DNA of 64,000 nt, taken from NCBI GenBank assembly GCA_003956705.1, contig QZCP01000501.1:147346-211345 (forward strand). Direction: 5' to 3'. The notes under the pieces were generated by a model that was given only the letters and a program-made list of their open reading frames with translations, was not told where the DNA came from and made no database searches. Numbering within the stretch: position 1 is the first letter of the stretch; every line of letters starts with the position of its first letter. Shown here one piece after another: positions 1-11,278 of this stretch. This DNA is from Brevipalpus yothersi. Lineage: Eukaryota; Arthropoda; Arachnida; Trombidiformes; Tenuipalpidae. The position numbers and the translations under genes were made by a program.

Positions 1-1681
1 TGATACTTTTAGTGATTACTCATGAGGAATGAGGAATCCTTGATTATGGTATCATATCACATGACACATACTCAACAGACCAATAGTCGTGGTAAAAAAA
101 TTCCTATTACATTAAATTGTCGTATTTTTATTCGATGATATTGATCTGATTCTGATAATGCATTTTAGATTCTTTCAATATGATTCGAAAAAAGAAAGAA
201 TGCATCAGCCAATCACGAGCATCCAGTTAGCAATAATAGCAAGAAATGAAATTGAATGATCTAACAGTTCACTGTCAATGGTCGATTTTATCATCAGTTG
301 AAAATAATTTTTTTCTCTGAATTTCTCTCAATCTCTCGTGACGATCAACCAATGAGAGTATTCATAAAAACTTGGAAGGATTATAATCAGGCTAGAAGTT
401 TTCCAATCAATTTTTGAATATTTTCACGAACTTTTCCTAGCTCAAATATCGGTGGAGAAAAAAATTTTAACCCACCCTGTATGCTAAATCTCATTAATCC
501 TTTCTGATCTTTTCCCCTTCCTTTCTTGAACTCATGATTACTTGATCATAATCGTGGGAATGTGAAACTGTCACAGTCATCGATCAACAGCAGTGTAATC
601 ATCTACAATATCAATCAGATGATCAAGCTGTTGCCCCCGAGAGAATCACCTGATAATATTCGCCAACAATCCGGACATTTCAAATCATGAGAATTTCACT
701 CGACTAGAGAAAAAAAATTCTTGATAGCCTAGTTTACAATTTCGAAAGTAATATAATGAAGAAGAAAATTATCTGATCAATATTCTAATTTAACTAGGAC
801 AATTAGTTACTACTATATATTTTCCATCAACTCTTCCCAGAAAACCTTTATTATCATAAAGTTGAATACTATGGAAAAATCTCTACCAATCTATTTATCA
901 AAAGACTAAAACACAGAGCACATTCACACATTCACCTTTGCTCATCGATCTTAAGCCACAGAATCGAACTAATTTTTATAAGAAACTTTTAGCCAAACTA
1001 CTTTCTCTGTTTCTCTCTCTTTCTCTCTTCATGTTAACAAGTTCACTGAACACATCAACCCAAATCGTTTAATAAGCTGAGAGCATTATCAATGTGAGTG
1101 TGTGTGTGTATATATATATACATGCAAATTAATTTAAATATCGAGCTTAATTTAAATCAGCTTAAAAATGAGCTTAGCTTGTTAACTTGTGAGTTAAAGG
1201 TCTTCTCCAGACGGCGCTAGCAAGGAGAAAGAGAAAAAGAAAGAGAAAAAGAAAGAGAGAGAGAGAAATATTTTTCTCTCTCTTTTTTTGTGAGCCTTTT
1301 AACAAGCTTTAAAGCTTTTTTGTTTGTGTGTGTATACTGTACAGTAAATATCAAATCATTGAAATCATTTATGAAATTGAATTTGAATTGATGAACTAAT
1401 TAATCGATTGTTGACTTATATTACTGATATTGATTGATATATAACTCTATTATATATTACTATTCATTTTGGTGCAACCGAATTGTATTAATTTTTGGTG
1501 ATTTATTTTTGTTTTGATTCTGAGTTGGAGAAGAATAAGGTTTACCTTTATCTGTTTTTCTCTCTCTCTCATTCGCTTTATCACACACACACACACACTT
1601 GCTTTTGCTTGCGCTCTATAAAACGAAACATACGAAAAAATATATATACACACATAAACACCGAAACATACATCAATTAAT
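1..1681. other. Non-coding 5' flank of CNOT4
   Basis: No coding stretch with supporting splice sites or protein similarity is visible. The region is AT-rich and ends in CT-rich, CA-repeat and A-rich sequence just before the CNOT4 start codon, so its 3' end probably contains the CNOT4 promoter and 5' UTR. A short TG/TA run lies near 1097-1121 and purine-rich GAAAGAGA runs near 1224-1266. Short open frames overlapping 1450-1680 come from simple sequence and have no recognisable protein. Confidence 0.6.
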
Positions 1682-4137
1682 ATGGCTACCCTAAGGCCCT
1701 TAAGTCCAGCTCGTGAGGTATATGATGATTATATATAGATAATTACATTAGTGTGATAATCAATATGGATATGTTTGATACACCTATTGAGTATTAATTT
1801 CATTGTAATTTTTGTTTAATTATAATTACTCATTATTTGTATACCTTTTCTTCTTTTTTAGTGCCCTCTATGCCTGGAGCCGATTGAGGCTGATGATATC
1901 GATTTTTATCCTTGTCCTTGTGGCTATCAAATTTGTCGATTCTGTTGGCATCGACTCGCTAACGAAGAGAACGGTATTGAACCCGGTAAAAGTGGACGTG
2001 GATTGTGTCCAGCATGTCGTCAAGAGTATCCTGAATCACCAGTTGGATTTAATTCAAATTTAACAATTGAAGCTATGACTGAATTGGTTAAGAATAAGAA
2101 GAAAAAGCGTAAACAAGCCAATAAACTCAAATCAACCCAACAACAACAACAACAACAGCAGCAAGATAGAAATGGTCGAACAAATATTGATGGTCGTAAA
2201 GATGAAAAAAATTTAGCTGGATTACGAGTTGTACAAAAGAATTTAGTTTTCGTTATTGGAATTCCATCACGCTTGTCTCAGGAAGATTTAAGGTTTGTCT
2301 AGTGAAACATTCTCTATTTGATCAACTGATTCCAATGTTTATCAATTGTGTTTTTACATACATGTATATTCACCAGGAGAGAGTTCAGTAAGTTTGGTAA
2401 AATTCATAAATTAGTCATCGGTAACAACACTAGCAATCAGGTGAATTCTGCATACGTTACCTATTCAAGATCGGAGGATGCAATCAAGGCCATTCAAACG
2501 TTGAATCAAAGCAACCAGTGTAATCAGGTAATTGGAAGTGGTCTCAGAGACATAAAAAATGGTGGTACATCAGTGAACAAGAAAGGTACTAATTTAACGT
2601 TACGAGCCAGTCTTGGTACCACAAAATACTGCACTCATTGGTTAAAAAATATGCAGTGCCCAAAACTTCCTGATTGTAAGTCAACCATATTATTCAATCA
2701 TTTATCTTTCATGATGATGCTTGTGACATCAAAAAAAAAGTAGTACATTTAACATTCCTTCTATTCTTCCTTTTAGGTATGTATCTACATGAATTAGCTG
2801 ATTCAGAAGCCTCATTTCGAAAGGAGGAGATGCAACAAGGAAAACACATAGAATATGAGAGAAAATTGATTGCTCAATGTTTGAGTAAGAAAAGTGCAAA
2901 TGGTGCGGGAATAAGTCAAGTAGATGATTCTGGTGGTTCTCTTTCGAAAAATTCAACCAAGCATTGCTCTGTTGGTTTTGACAAAGAGTTCAACAACAAT
3001 CTGTGTAGTTATTCATTGAATGAGGAAGTGAATGTTGGTGATGATAAAAGTCCTTCCTTAGATTGTGAATCATTTTTAATGAGTGACAATCGTCTCAATG
3101 ATAATGAGCATCATCTTCAACAAATCGACAATAGTACTTATCACACGCGAATCAAATATGATACTATTGATGAAATGATTGGCATAAGTAGCGACTCAAG
3201 CACAAGTTTCTCCACTTGTTCATCTGGCTCCTCGGTGCCACTTCAGAATAATGCATTCTCACAGGGAGAAGAAGAAGAGGTAATGTGTGAAAGTAATGCA
3301 GCAGATGAGGATGAAGAATCAGGAAAAGAAAATCGATGTAAATCACCGAGTAATGATGAATCAATGCAACCATCAAGTTCACCGGGACATTCTATTGATG
3401 ACGATGGACTAGATTTTGATCCGATTACGGTCTCTACAAATGGTCTTGAAGACCTCATCCGGAGTAATGCCTTTAATGATGAAAGCAGCTCTGTTAATTG
3501 TACAGGTTTAGGTTACAACTTTGGCCATAATTCTGTGCCAGCAGTTAACGCAACAACAAGTTCATCAGATTTTCTTTCATCCCCCCACTTTTCAAATTTA
3601 AGACACCAGCACCAACAGCAACAGCAGCAGCCCCCTCTTATCAGAACGGATCCAAGATCAGCATTGAATCAGCAGGAACATTGGCGAAATTCACTGAAAG
3701 CTCTTCTCCCAAATGTGAATATTAAGTTTGCCCCAAGTACATCTCGATCTTTCAATGGTTTTCATAGTACTCCTTCGATACCTTCTCAATCTCATCCACA
3801 ATCCCCGAGTCACCGGCAGCAACACCAGCAACACCAGCAGCAACAGTTCTCTCATCCTCTACATGTCCAAACCAATATTGCTCCTCAGATGATGGTAAGT
3901 TTGGCATATTCAGTCTTGTATTTCGATTTCACCTTTATTTACCTTTTTCTCTTGTGAATATTGCAGCCATGGTTCCATCAAACTCTTCCACAGCATCAAT
4001 CTCACCATTCGAGCCAAGTAAATCCCTTCTTTGGGACACAAAGCTGCCAAATACCCTTGAACAAGACTCACCACGAATTTCTAACGAGAGGTGTAATGCG
4101 ACAAAAACAACCTCCTCCTGGTTTTGCGAATTTTTAA
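1682..4137 (+). CDS. CNOT4: CCR4-NOT transcription complex subunit 4, RING-type E3 ubiquitin ligase
   Basis: Five coding exons join in phase: 1682-1717, 1862-2292, 2377-2675, 2777-3894 and 3967-4137, giving 684 residues. Residues about 13-75 form the C4C4 RING (CPLC, CPCGYQICRFCW, LCPACR). A coiled basic linker with a polyQ run follows, then an RRM beginning at NLVFVIGIPSRL, then a CCCH zinc finger (CTHW...QCPKLPDCMYLH). This is the exact CNOT4 domain order. The C-terminal half is Ser/Asn/Gln-rich and ends in QPPPGFANF, like the PPPGF tails of the family. By family knowledge the protein is a ubiquitin ligase attached to the CCR4-NOT deadenylase, acting in mRNA decay and translation quality control. 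Compared with the vertebrate protein as I remember it, there are insertions inside the RING and the RRM. The start was chosen because exon 1 encodes a short leader directly before the first RING cysteine, with a good donor after GAG at 1717. Confidence 0.93.
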
Positions 4138-4702
4138 AATCGAATGCTAGATAATTTCTTCATATTTTCTTTATCCCCTCCTTCTTCCTATTGGAATATA
4201 GAATTGAATGTTTTCAGATTTGAATCGATTGAGAGATATTAAAGAAAATCGAAAGAGAGACATGAATCTCTTTCAACCTCACACAAATGATTATCAGATA
4301 AAAATTCTTTACCCCACTGCATAAAGATGTCTCAATCATTACACCTAGCTGTCACTCTCTTCAAGAGTTTCTCAATGATTATGTCTCACAGTTCGTCCAG
4401 AACTATCGGTAATTGGCCAGATTTACGGCTCAAATGGCAATTTGCATGATAATTTTGAGAATTTTGATTGATCCTCAGATAATTTGAGGGCATAATCATA
4501 CTTTTTGAACGCAAATTGCAATCAAATGATCTATAGCATCAGATCTTGGACATATTTTAATCATATCGAGCGAAACCTATCTCAACGTTGCCTAACGATG
4601 CTCCATGTTATCGTAAATATTGATTCGGTTGCCAACTCTGACCAAGTGCTCAAGAACGATGCGAGTCTAGACTATAAATAATTCTTCGACAAATTGTCTA
4701 CT
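4138..4702. other. Intergenic region between CNOT4 and CFAP36
   Basis: The 3' UTR of CNOT4 probably occupies the first part; an ATTAAA-like polyadenylation signal lies near 4238. No coding potential is evident. The right end is presumed to hold the promoter of the CFAP36 locus. Confidence 0.5.
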
Positions 4703-5015
4703 ATGGAATCCAAGTCACTTCACACAATGGCTACACGAGCATTCACTTTCACTCAATTCTATCAAGCTGTTCGATTACCAAGGTAACACTTCATGAGTTA
4801 GATCAAATCAAACACAATGAATCGAATTTCATCTTTCCAAAACACACAAAGATTTACAGATTTCAATGCAATCCCATCTAGCTTTGAACTAACAAATAAA
4901 GTGATTTTACTTGATTATAAGCATTCTGTTTTTTTGTACTAAAATCTTCATCAAACAAGTCTAATACACTTCACTTGTCAAAATAGGGAACAAACAGGAC
5001 AAGAGTCCCAAGCCG
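4703..5015 (+). other. Candidate 5' exons of CFAP36 (frame not reconciled)
   Basis: Two short segments have good splice signals: 4703-4782 (ATG at 4703 and an in-frame ATG at 4727, donor GTAACA) and 4987-5015 (acceptor TAG, donor GTAAGT). They read MATRAFTFTQFYQAVRLPR then EQTGQESQA. Joined to the first confident CFAP36 exon at 5243 they leave phase 1, whereas that exon needs phase 0, and the join runs into a TGA. They may be a 5' UTR, an alternative leader, part of another transcript, or carry an assembly indel. Confidence 0.3.
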
Positions 5016-5242
5016 GTAAGTCGTGATGCTAACTCTTTCACATTCTCAATTTCGATAAACTTGCTAGATCAAGCATCAATATCTAGTCTCGGCAAGTAGA
5101 TTCAAAAACGAAGACCATAATTGATTTTTTTATCAACACCTCCCCACTGATATATGATCGTAATTGTGATCCAGAAGCATGTCATGATTAGGTTGGTAAT
5201 TAAAATTCCATAAACTCTGATCAAAGTATCTCATTTCACTAG

Positions 5243-7690
5243 GGCGTTGAGTCCGAGACCAGTTGGGTACTCGATTCACTGGTTGGATTCCTTCAAGGTC
5301 CAATTTGGAATATACCGATAATAAGTTTTATCGAGCAAAAATCAATAAGTGAGCAAACTTCTCAATTACTTTCACAACTTCCCAGTCCCATGAACTCTCT
5401 AACTATTCATTTTTAAACACAGTTTTTGAGCCTGAGAAAGCTGATCCAGAAGAAGATGATCAAGTAAAGAGCTCAACTGAGCCAGAAGATGATAAGAACG
5501 ATGTGGACCCAAAGGAAGAGCTAGAGGAAGAGTATCGTAAGATTTTTATCGAATATGGCAGCCTGGTGGACCGTTTACTAGCTAGTCATATGGAAGATTT
5601 GCAAATATCATTGGAACAATTTGAGAAAGCATGTGAAAATGCGAAAGGAAGTTTAGGACCACAATTTCACAAAACCTTGTTCGAACAAATTTGGGCAGCC
5701 AATGATTTCGAAATTTTCAAGGTGATGATGATCAAGCGGAATCTTGAGCTACACATTCAGGCTATGAACGTTTTGACTCAAAGCTTGACTCAGGGTGATC
5801 AAGGTGTGAATAATGGGGATGGAGAATCTTTACGCTATCTGTTTGATGATGATGCTCTTATGGATGAGGTGATGAAAATATCACTTGCTCCAAGGGATGG
5901 AGACAGTGGCTTGGAGGATAACAGTAAACAAGATATGGTTAAGGCAGCTCTTGAGGAGCGAGATAGATTGGAGGCAGAAAAGAGAAAAGAGGAGAAAAAA
6001 TTAGAGATAGCTTTGAGTCGAGCAATGGGTGGCAGTTCAGAATCGGAAAATGTTGAGCATACCTTGGAGGCAAAAAAGTCCTCTACTGTGGAGAAAATCG
6101 ATGGGAAAAAGAACGAGAAGAAGGATAATCGCGGAGGAGAAAAAGATGGAAAAGTTTCCAACAATAAGAAGAATGATGATGAAAAATTAATTTCCAGTAA
6201 CAAAAAACTTGTGGATCCTGAGGAAGTGAAAAATCGGCAAGAATATTTACGCAAAAGACGAGATATGATACTTGAAACCAAACAAAAGGAACGTGTTAAG
6301 CAAGTGAAGCAACTTGAAGAGAATGAATTGAAAGAAAAACGACCAAAATCCGCTAAAGCTATTCGAAGTGTAATTGTTGATGAATTGGAATCACTTCCAC
6401 CGGAAGATGAAGGCTTGAAATTTCGTCGATCTCTTGCAGCTCGCTTGAAAGCAGAAGTTATCGGTAAGTTTGAATTTTTCTCGAATTCTTGATAACTTTG
6501 ATCAGTTTTCTTAAAAGAAAGAATGAATAATCTCGAAAAGGAAGTTGAAATGAAGTTTCTTTATTCCTCTTTCTGTTCATAGAGAAAAAGTGATTGCTTC
6601 CAGATTTTCGAAAAAGATCTCGACTCTTCTGGGTACTGTTTCGATGGCAATAAATTCTGGCCACATTTTTTTCTACTTAATCAATGCAAGTCATGTACCA
6701 TCTCACTGAATTAACACCAAATAAAATCTAAACTTGATCAAAATCAAAAAGTTGAAATTCTCGGATAATTTTCTACCATCTCATTGGTTAACACAAAATT
6801 CGCTTGATGAGAATGGAATGTTTTATCTAAATTGCCTGAATTTAGTTTTCTGTTAGTCTTCACATATTGGTGTATTGATATTGCTTTGATGTTAATGAGT
6901 CATTATTTTAGGAGTGATATGAATCTTCTGCAAGGTTTTCATGCTATACCCACGATGAAGTGGGCTCATAAACTGATTAGATAAAACAATATAGTGCCGG
7001 TTGAGCTGATATGAATCTCAAATGATCTATTCCCGTTATTCGTCATGGATGAGAGGAAACTTCAGTCTACCTTGTATTGCCGGTCGAAGGTTCTTTTGAT
7101 TCTCTATAAATAGGGAGAGAACTCTTATTCCATTTCAGATAACATATAGAATTTATCAAATGATAAAATTTTCATGACAATATAGTAGTGAGATATAATT
7201 AAAAGAACTTATCAAAGTTCGATTTTTTTCATTACTCCAATCAATACCAAATGTTTGATCCTTAATCGTGTGATCAACTGTTCCGATAATGATTGACTGG
7301 CCTGCAGGTCCCAGGAAGCTATTGGAAAAAGTTTTAATCGATCTCTTTATCCCGGTAATAATTGAAATTTCACCCTCCAACTGGCCACTAATCGATGTAT
7401 ATATATTCAATAGACCGAATGAAAAACAGCGTTTGCAATGTTTCTCACGTTTGAATCTTTTTCAACAAAAGTAGATCAAACCCACAGCATCACCTTCTGA
7501 TCACAAGAGATTCACTTTTGGAAATGAAAAGTTTGGGAATCCTAACAGCATCTGGAATCCACATGAACACCACTTGCTTGGTGCACACAAATTCAAACCC
7601 ATTCCAATAGATGCCAGTGGATTGACTAAGCTTATCCAGGGTGTGGTCGATGAGGCTGCTCTGGTTGAGATCGTGCTTGATACAAAATAA
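5243..7690 (+). CDS. CFAP36: Cilia- and flagella-associated protein 36 (BART-like domain), 5' end incomplete
   Basis: Confident exons are 5243-5348 and 5423-6463. The first encodes SETSWVLDSLVGFLQGPIWN and continues IPIISFIEQK; the second carries EEYRKIFIEYGSLVDRLL and NDFEIFKVMMIKRNLELH. This is the helical BART-like fold of CFAP36/CCDC104, which in the family binds the small GTPase ARL3 and works in cilia. A long Glu/Lys coiled region follows, ending RRSLAARLKAEVIG, the point at which vertebrate CFAP36 stops as I recall it. The reading then continues in phase through 7308-7354 and 7475-7690 to a TAA with AATAAA immediately after it. Those two exons are an inference from splice phase and open frame and are not recognisably CFAP36. 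The initiator lies upstream of 5243 and was not resolved. Confidence 0.75.
7475..7690 (+). CDS. Probable terminal coding exon, of CFAP36 or a separate transcript
   Basis: A 72-codon open exon follows an acceptor (CAAAAGTAG at 7466-7474) and ends in TAA at 7688-7690, overlapped by AATAAA. It encodes a polar segment with IKPTASPSDHKRFTFGNEKF and LTKLIQGVVDEAALVEIVLD, the latter a likely amphipathic helix. It is open in only one frame, the phase left by the small exon 7308-7354, which itself fits the phase left by CFAP36 exon 5423-6463. I do not recognise the peptide. Confidence 0.45.
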   Translation: MKPTASPSDHKRFTFGNEKFGNPNSIWNPHEHHLLGAHKFKPIPIDASGLTKLIQGVVDEAALVEIVLDTK

Positions 7691-8020
7691 TAAAGTGCGA
7701 ACATTGATAACGGTAATTTGTTCGATGTATCTTTTTCTCCCTATCCCCTTCATCATCAGAAATCATTCTAGCTTAACGCTCTCTTTCTCTTTTCCTCTAT
7801 CTTTCTCTCTCCTGGATTTGAGCCATTAGTAACCATGGCAGGCCACATGCAATCGACAGCAAGCAGCAGTCCGCTCTACATGGGCCATTAACAGTTACAC
7901 ACAACATCCATAGACACATGGTGAAGAGACGAATGCAGCAGACAATATTAGCAATCTGCAACGTTTGCATTTTTTCTCAGTCCACAGTCGGCTATGCATC
8001 GCTGTGTGTTCACTTTGATT

Positions 8021-8028
<8 letters not shown>

Positions 8029-8084
<56 letters not shown>
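8029..8084. repeat. (CT)n microsatellite
   Basis: An uninterrupted run of about 28 CT units. It lies between CFAP36 and the Ig/FN3 gene. Confidence 0.97.
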
Positions 8085-8086
<2 letters not shown>

Positions 8087-8525
8087 ATATATTCGGAAGG
8101 TGGTTGCGATGGGTGACCGCATGAAGAATAGATATTTCTCTCGTCTTAGGGTGCTATATTGTTCGATACATAGAGTACAAAGTAAATTTGCACGGCTTCC
8201 ATTCTCTGAATAGCTGGTCAAATTGCGTGATATAATCTGGATCTATTATGAGCTTATTGTCAATGTTAATGATCGAAAGTCGAGACTGACTTGCAAAAGA
8301 TGATGATAATTCTCAAGCTGAAGATAAAGAGATGAGAAAATGCTACCAAGAGCAATCGGATTGAGAAAAATGAGAGAGCTATAATAAATGGAGTGTATGT
8401 GTGCTGTACTGTCAATGTAACCATCTTCTCCAGAGGCTATTGAAAAGCCCACTTTTCACCAAATCAAGCTTGATAAAGTATATGAATAACATTTTAACGA
8501 GCTTTTTATTTATTGTGAAATATTA

Positions 8526-8529
<4 letters not shown>

Positions 8530-8561
<32 letters not shown>
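8530..8561. repeat. (CT)n microsatellite
   Basis: About 16 CT units, uninterrupted, followed by CT-rich sequence. Confidence 0.95.
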
Positions 8562-8563
<2 letters not shown>

Positions 8564-8737
8564 AGCCGGCATTTTCAATTGCTTCTTGATCGCTTTTTCT
8601 CTCTCTTCGACTCCCGATCAGATCATTTTAGATCGATCAATTGAGCCATAAAACAAGTGGGAAAGTAACAAGCGGCCTCAAGATGAATTCTAACTCCCGA
8701 AATGGTCTGAAATAATCGATCCAATAGTAGTAGTAGT

Positions 8738-8740
<3 letters not shown>

Positions 8741-8816
<76 letters not shown>

Positions 8817-8817
8817 T
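8741..8817. repeat. (GA)n microsatellite
   Basis: About 38 GA units with a single AA interruption near 8791. Purines are on the + strand, opposite to the two CT runs just upstream. Confidence 0.97.
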
Positions 8818-9293
8818 AATTTGCAGAAAAGTATATTCATCCACTTGTGAGTGTGTGTATATGTGTTTGCACGAGATCTCTCTTCATCTGTGGGCTGTCT
8901 TCAATTGGCCTTCCAAGCTCGAATTAAACTGCTTCCCTTGTTTTCCTTTCACTTAAACTCTATGGATGACGTCATTTTGCTCGCATTTTGAAAAAAACTC
9001 TACTACTACTACCACTACTGCAACTAGATCGATTGCGAGTGCCGAAATGATAGTGGTGGATAGAAGTGACTGAGTATTGTCAATTGAAGCATCCAGCATC
9101 TAATGTGGGCAATGAAAAAGCTATGTAGACAAGCTGGAGAGAGAGAAAATGTTGTGGAGAGAAATGAATAGATGAGCTTTGCTACGCTTCCCAATGTCCG
9201 AATGTTGATTGTGAGCACGATTTAAAGGGCGGCCAACGGAGGCTCCGATCCAATAGAGAGAATATTGAAAAGGCCCATCACATGGCCAAAATA

Positions 9294-9297
<4 letters not shown>

Positions 9298-9349
<52 letters not shown>
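9298..9349. repeat. (GA)n microsatellite
   Basis: About 26 AG units, uninterrupted, followed by a shorter GAGA-rich patch near 9440-9475. Confidence 0.97.
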
Positions 9350-9353
<4 letters not shown>

Positions 9354-9788
9354 GAAATCAGGGTGGCGGCCTTAGTGGTCTTAAATGCACGCGCGGAATC
9401 GCGCGAAGCACTTTCGATCGATAAGTTCAGGGCGCACATAGAGAGAGAGGAAAGAGAGAGAGGAAAGAGAGCGGGAAAAGATGCGAATGTGCAGGGAAGA
9501 GGCCTTACAAATGATGCTTTGAAGAGGGGAGGATGATAGTGGGAGTTGATTGTAGTAGTAGTGTGTTTGGATGAATCATTGAATTGTGTATGTATGTATG
9601 GATGATGATTTCGGGCAAGTGGCCTGAGAGGCCCGTTGAATCGGAGTGCGGAGAGAGAGAGAGAGAGGAACCATGTTGGCGGTGGACGCAGTTAGATCTG
9701 AGCAAGTTCGAATGGCAGGGGAAAGAGAGAGAAAGAGAGAAGAGTGATGATAATGGAAGAGAAGGGGAGAGATCGAAAAAGAGAGATT

Positions 9789-9790
<2 letters not shown>

Positions 9791-9850
<60 letters not shown>
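9791..9850. repeat. (GA)n microsatellite
   Basis: About 30 AG units. Purine-rich imperfect GAGA sequence flanks it at 9650-9790 and 9950-9995. Confidence 0.97.
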
Positions 9851-9854
<4 letters not shown>

Positions 9855-11278
9855 TCTATGTATCACTCAGGCCAGGGGCTGACGATTCGGCGCCATAATT
9901 TTGAGGACTCTGAATATCGATCGATATTGTTGCTTGCTTCTGTCCGGAGAAAGAGGAAGAGAAAGAGAGAAAGAGAGAAGGAAAGAGAGAGAGTGTGTAT
10001 TTCATAGAAGTCTCCATATTTTTGCCTCCTCTTGATCGCAGCTTCCTTTGGCATCCATCGAAAAAGGTCACAATCTAAATACTCGATTCTACTTATTTAT
10101 ATATGTTTCATGATAGTTATATATATATATATTCTTGACTATTGTACACATTAAGATCCATAGACACTCCATACACATATTTTTTGTGTTCGTGTTCGTG
10201 TTCTTCTTCTTCACACTTGCTAAGATTTCATCTCAATCACATTTAATTTCCTCAATTGTGTCCAATCATAGAGAGAGAGAAATAGAGAGAGAGGCTCTTC
10301 TATCTTTTGCTCTCCTTCTTGTGCAAAGAATCACCCATCAAAGCCATTGGATAGAGGCACCGGATTCCTCTTGTTCATCTTCCTCTCCTCTTCATCATCT
10401 CTTCAAGCAACATCTTATTCGTCCTCATCTTTCGCGGAATACTTCGACCCATTTAACGTCAAACTTTCCTTAACACCTCCAAGTGAAGAAAAAGAAGAAG
10501 AAGAAATAGATAGAAGAAAGCGAATCACTTCATCCGCATCACATTATATTGTGTCTATTTCAATCATTTTCCATGCAGCATTATATCATCAAAGTGTGAG
10601 AGACGGAAGAAGAATCCCAATAAGGAGAATATATATTCTTCATTTACAAATTGTTCTCTCCTCTCCATCAACTTACATCATCATATTTTTCGGTGTGTGT
10701 GTGTGTGACTCTTCAAGATCATTTTGTTCCTCACCAATTGATTTTCATAAGGAAAAATTTTTTTCCCTTAATTTTCGCTCTTGGTGTCAAAATTTCAGTG
10801 TATAATTTTGTCCATCGTTTTGGGGATCAAATATATAGCCATTGGATAGATCAAGAAAAAGTGATTAATTTTCATCATCTCCATCATCGTCCACTCAATT
10901 GTTCCCACTATTAACGGTGTGAGAAAAAGGTGCAACTCTTTTTTTTCGGTGAAATTTAATACATGGATGCTTAATCATCTTATTTACTCCCCACAATTAG
11001 TCAGTGGGTGGATAGTAATAATCACATCATATTGAATCATCTCAAATATATAAGAGAAGTGTGAGAAAAGAAAAATTTTCTCATCATCAAAGTGTTGAAC
11101 AGCCGAAAAGTAACAGCATTTATCTTACCTTTATCTTGAGTTGCAAAAATACGCCTCATTTCATCTTCCGAACTTCGTCAACATCATCTCTAGTAATTCT
11201 TTTCGCTTTTTCTCGCGTAATTGTGTTCGTGATTTAATCTTGATAAATACACTTTAAATCCTTCAATTCGATATCATC

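Larger units (their letters stand above)
7691..11278. other. Microsatellite-rich non-coding region upstream of the Ig/FN3 gene
   Basis: No convincing coding exon was found. Five long GA/CT tracts occur between 8.0 and 9.9 kb (listed separately), with further GAGA-rich patches. From about 10.1 kb onward the sequence is pyrimidine-rich with many short open frames but no ATG-started recognisable protein. It probably contains the promoter and a long 5' UTR, perhaps with an intron, of the gene starting at 11279. Confidence 0.5.

Noticed and set aside
8623..8844. Open frames of Leu-Ser or Arg-Glu repeats over GA/CT tracts (also 7895-8221, 9282-9536, 9576-10007 and 50653-50895)
   Set aside because: They are translations of dinucleotide repeats, open in several frames on both strands, with no conserved sequence.
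8029..9850. Regularly spaced repeats that might suggest an array
   Set aside because: They are pure dinucleotide runs of unequal length and orientation, not direct repeats with unique spacers.
10347..10805. A 152-codon frame with a signal-peptide-like start (FLLFIFLSSSSS)
   Set aside because: It begins at TTG, not ATG, is Ser/Ile-rich from pyrimidine-rich DNA, and lies where the 5' UTR of the Ig/FN3 gene is expected.
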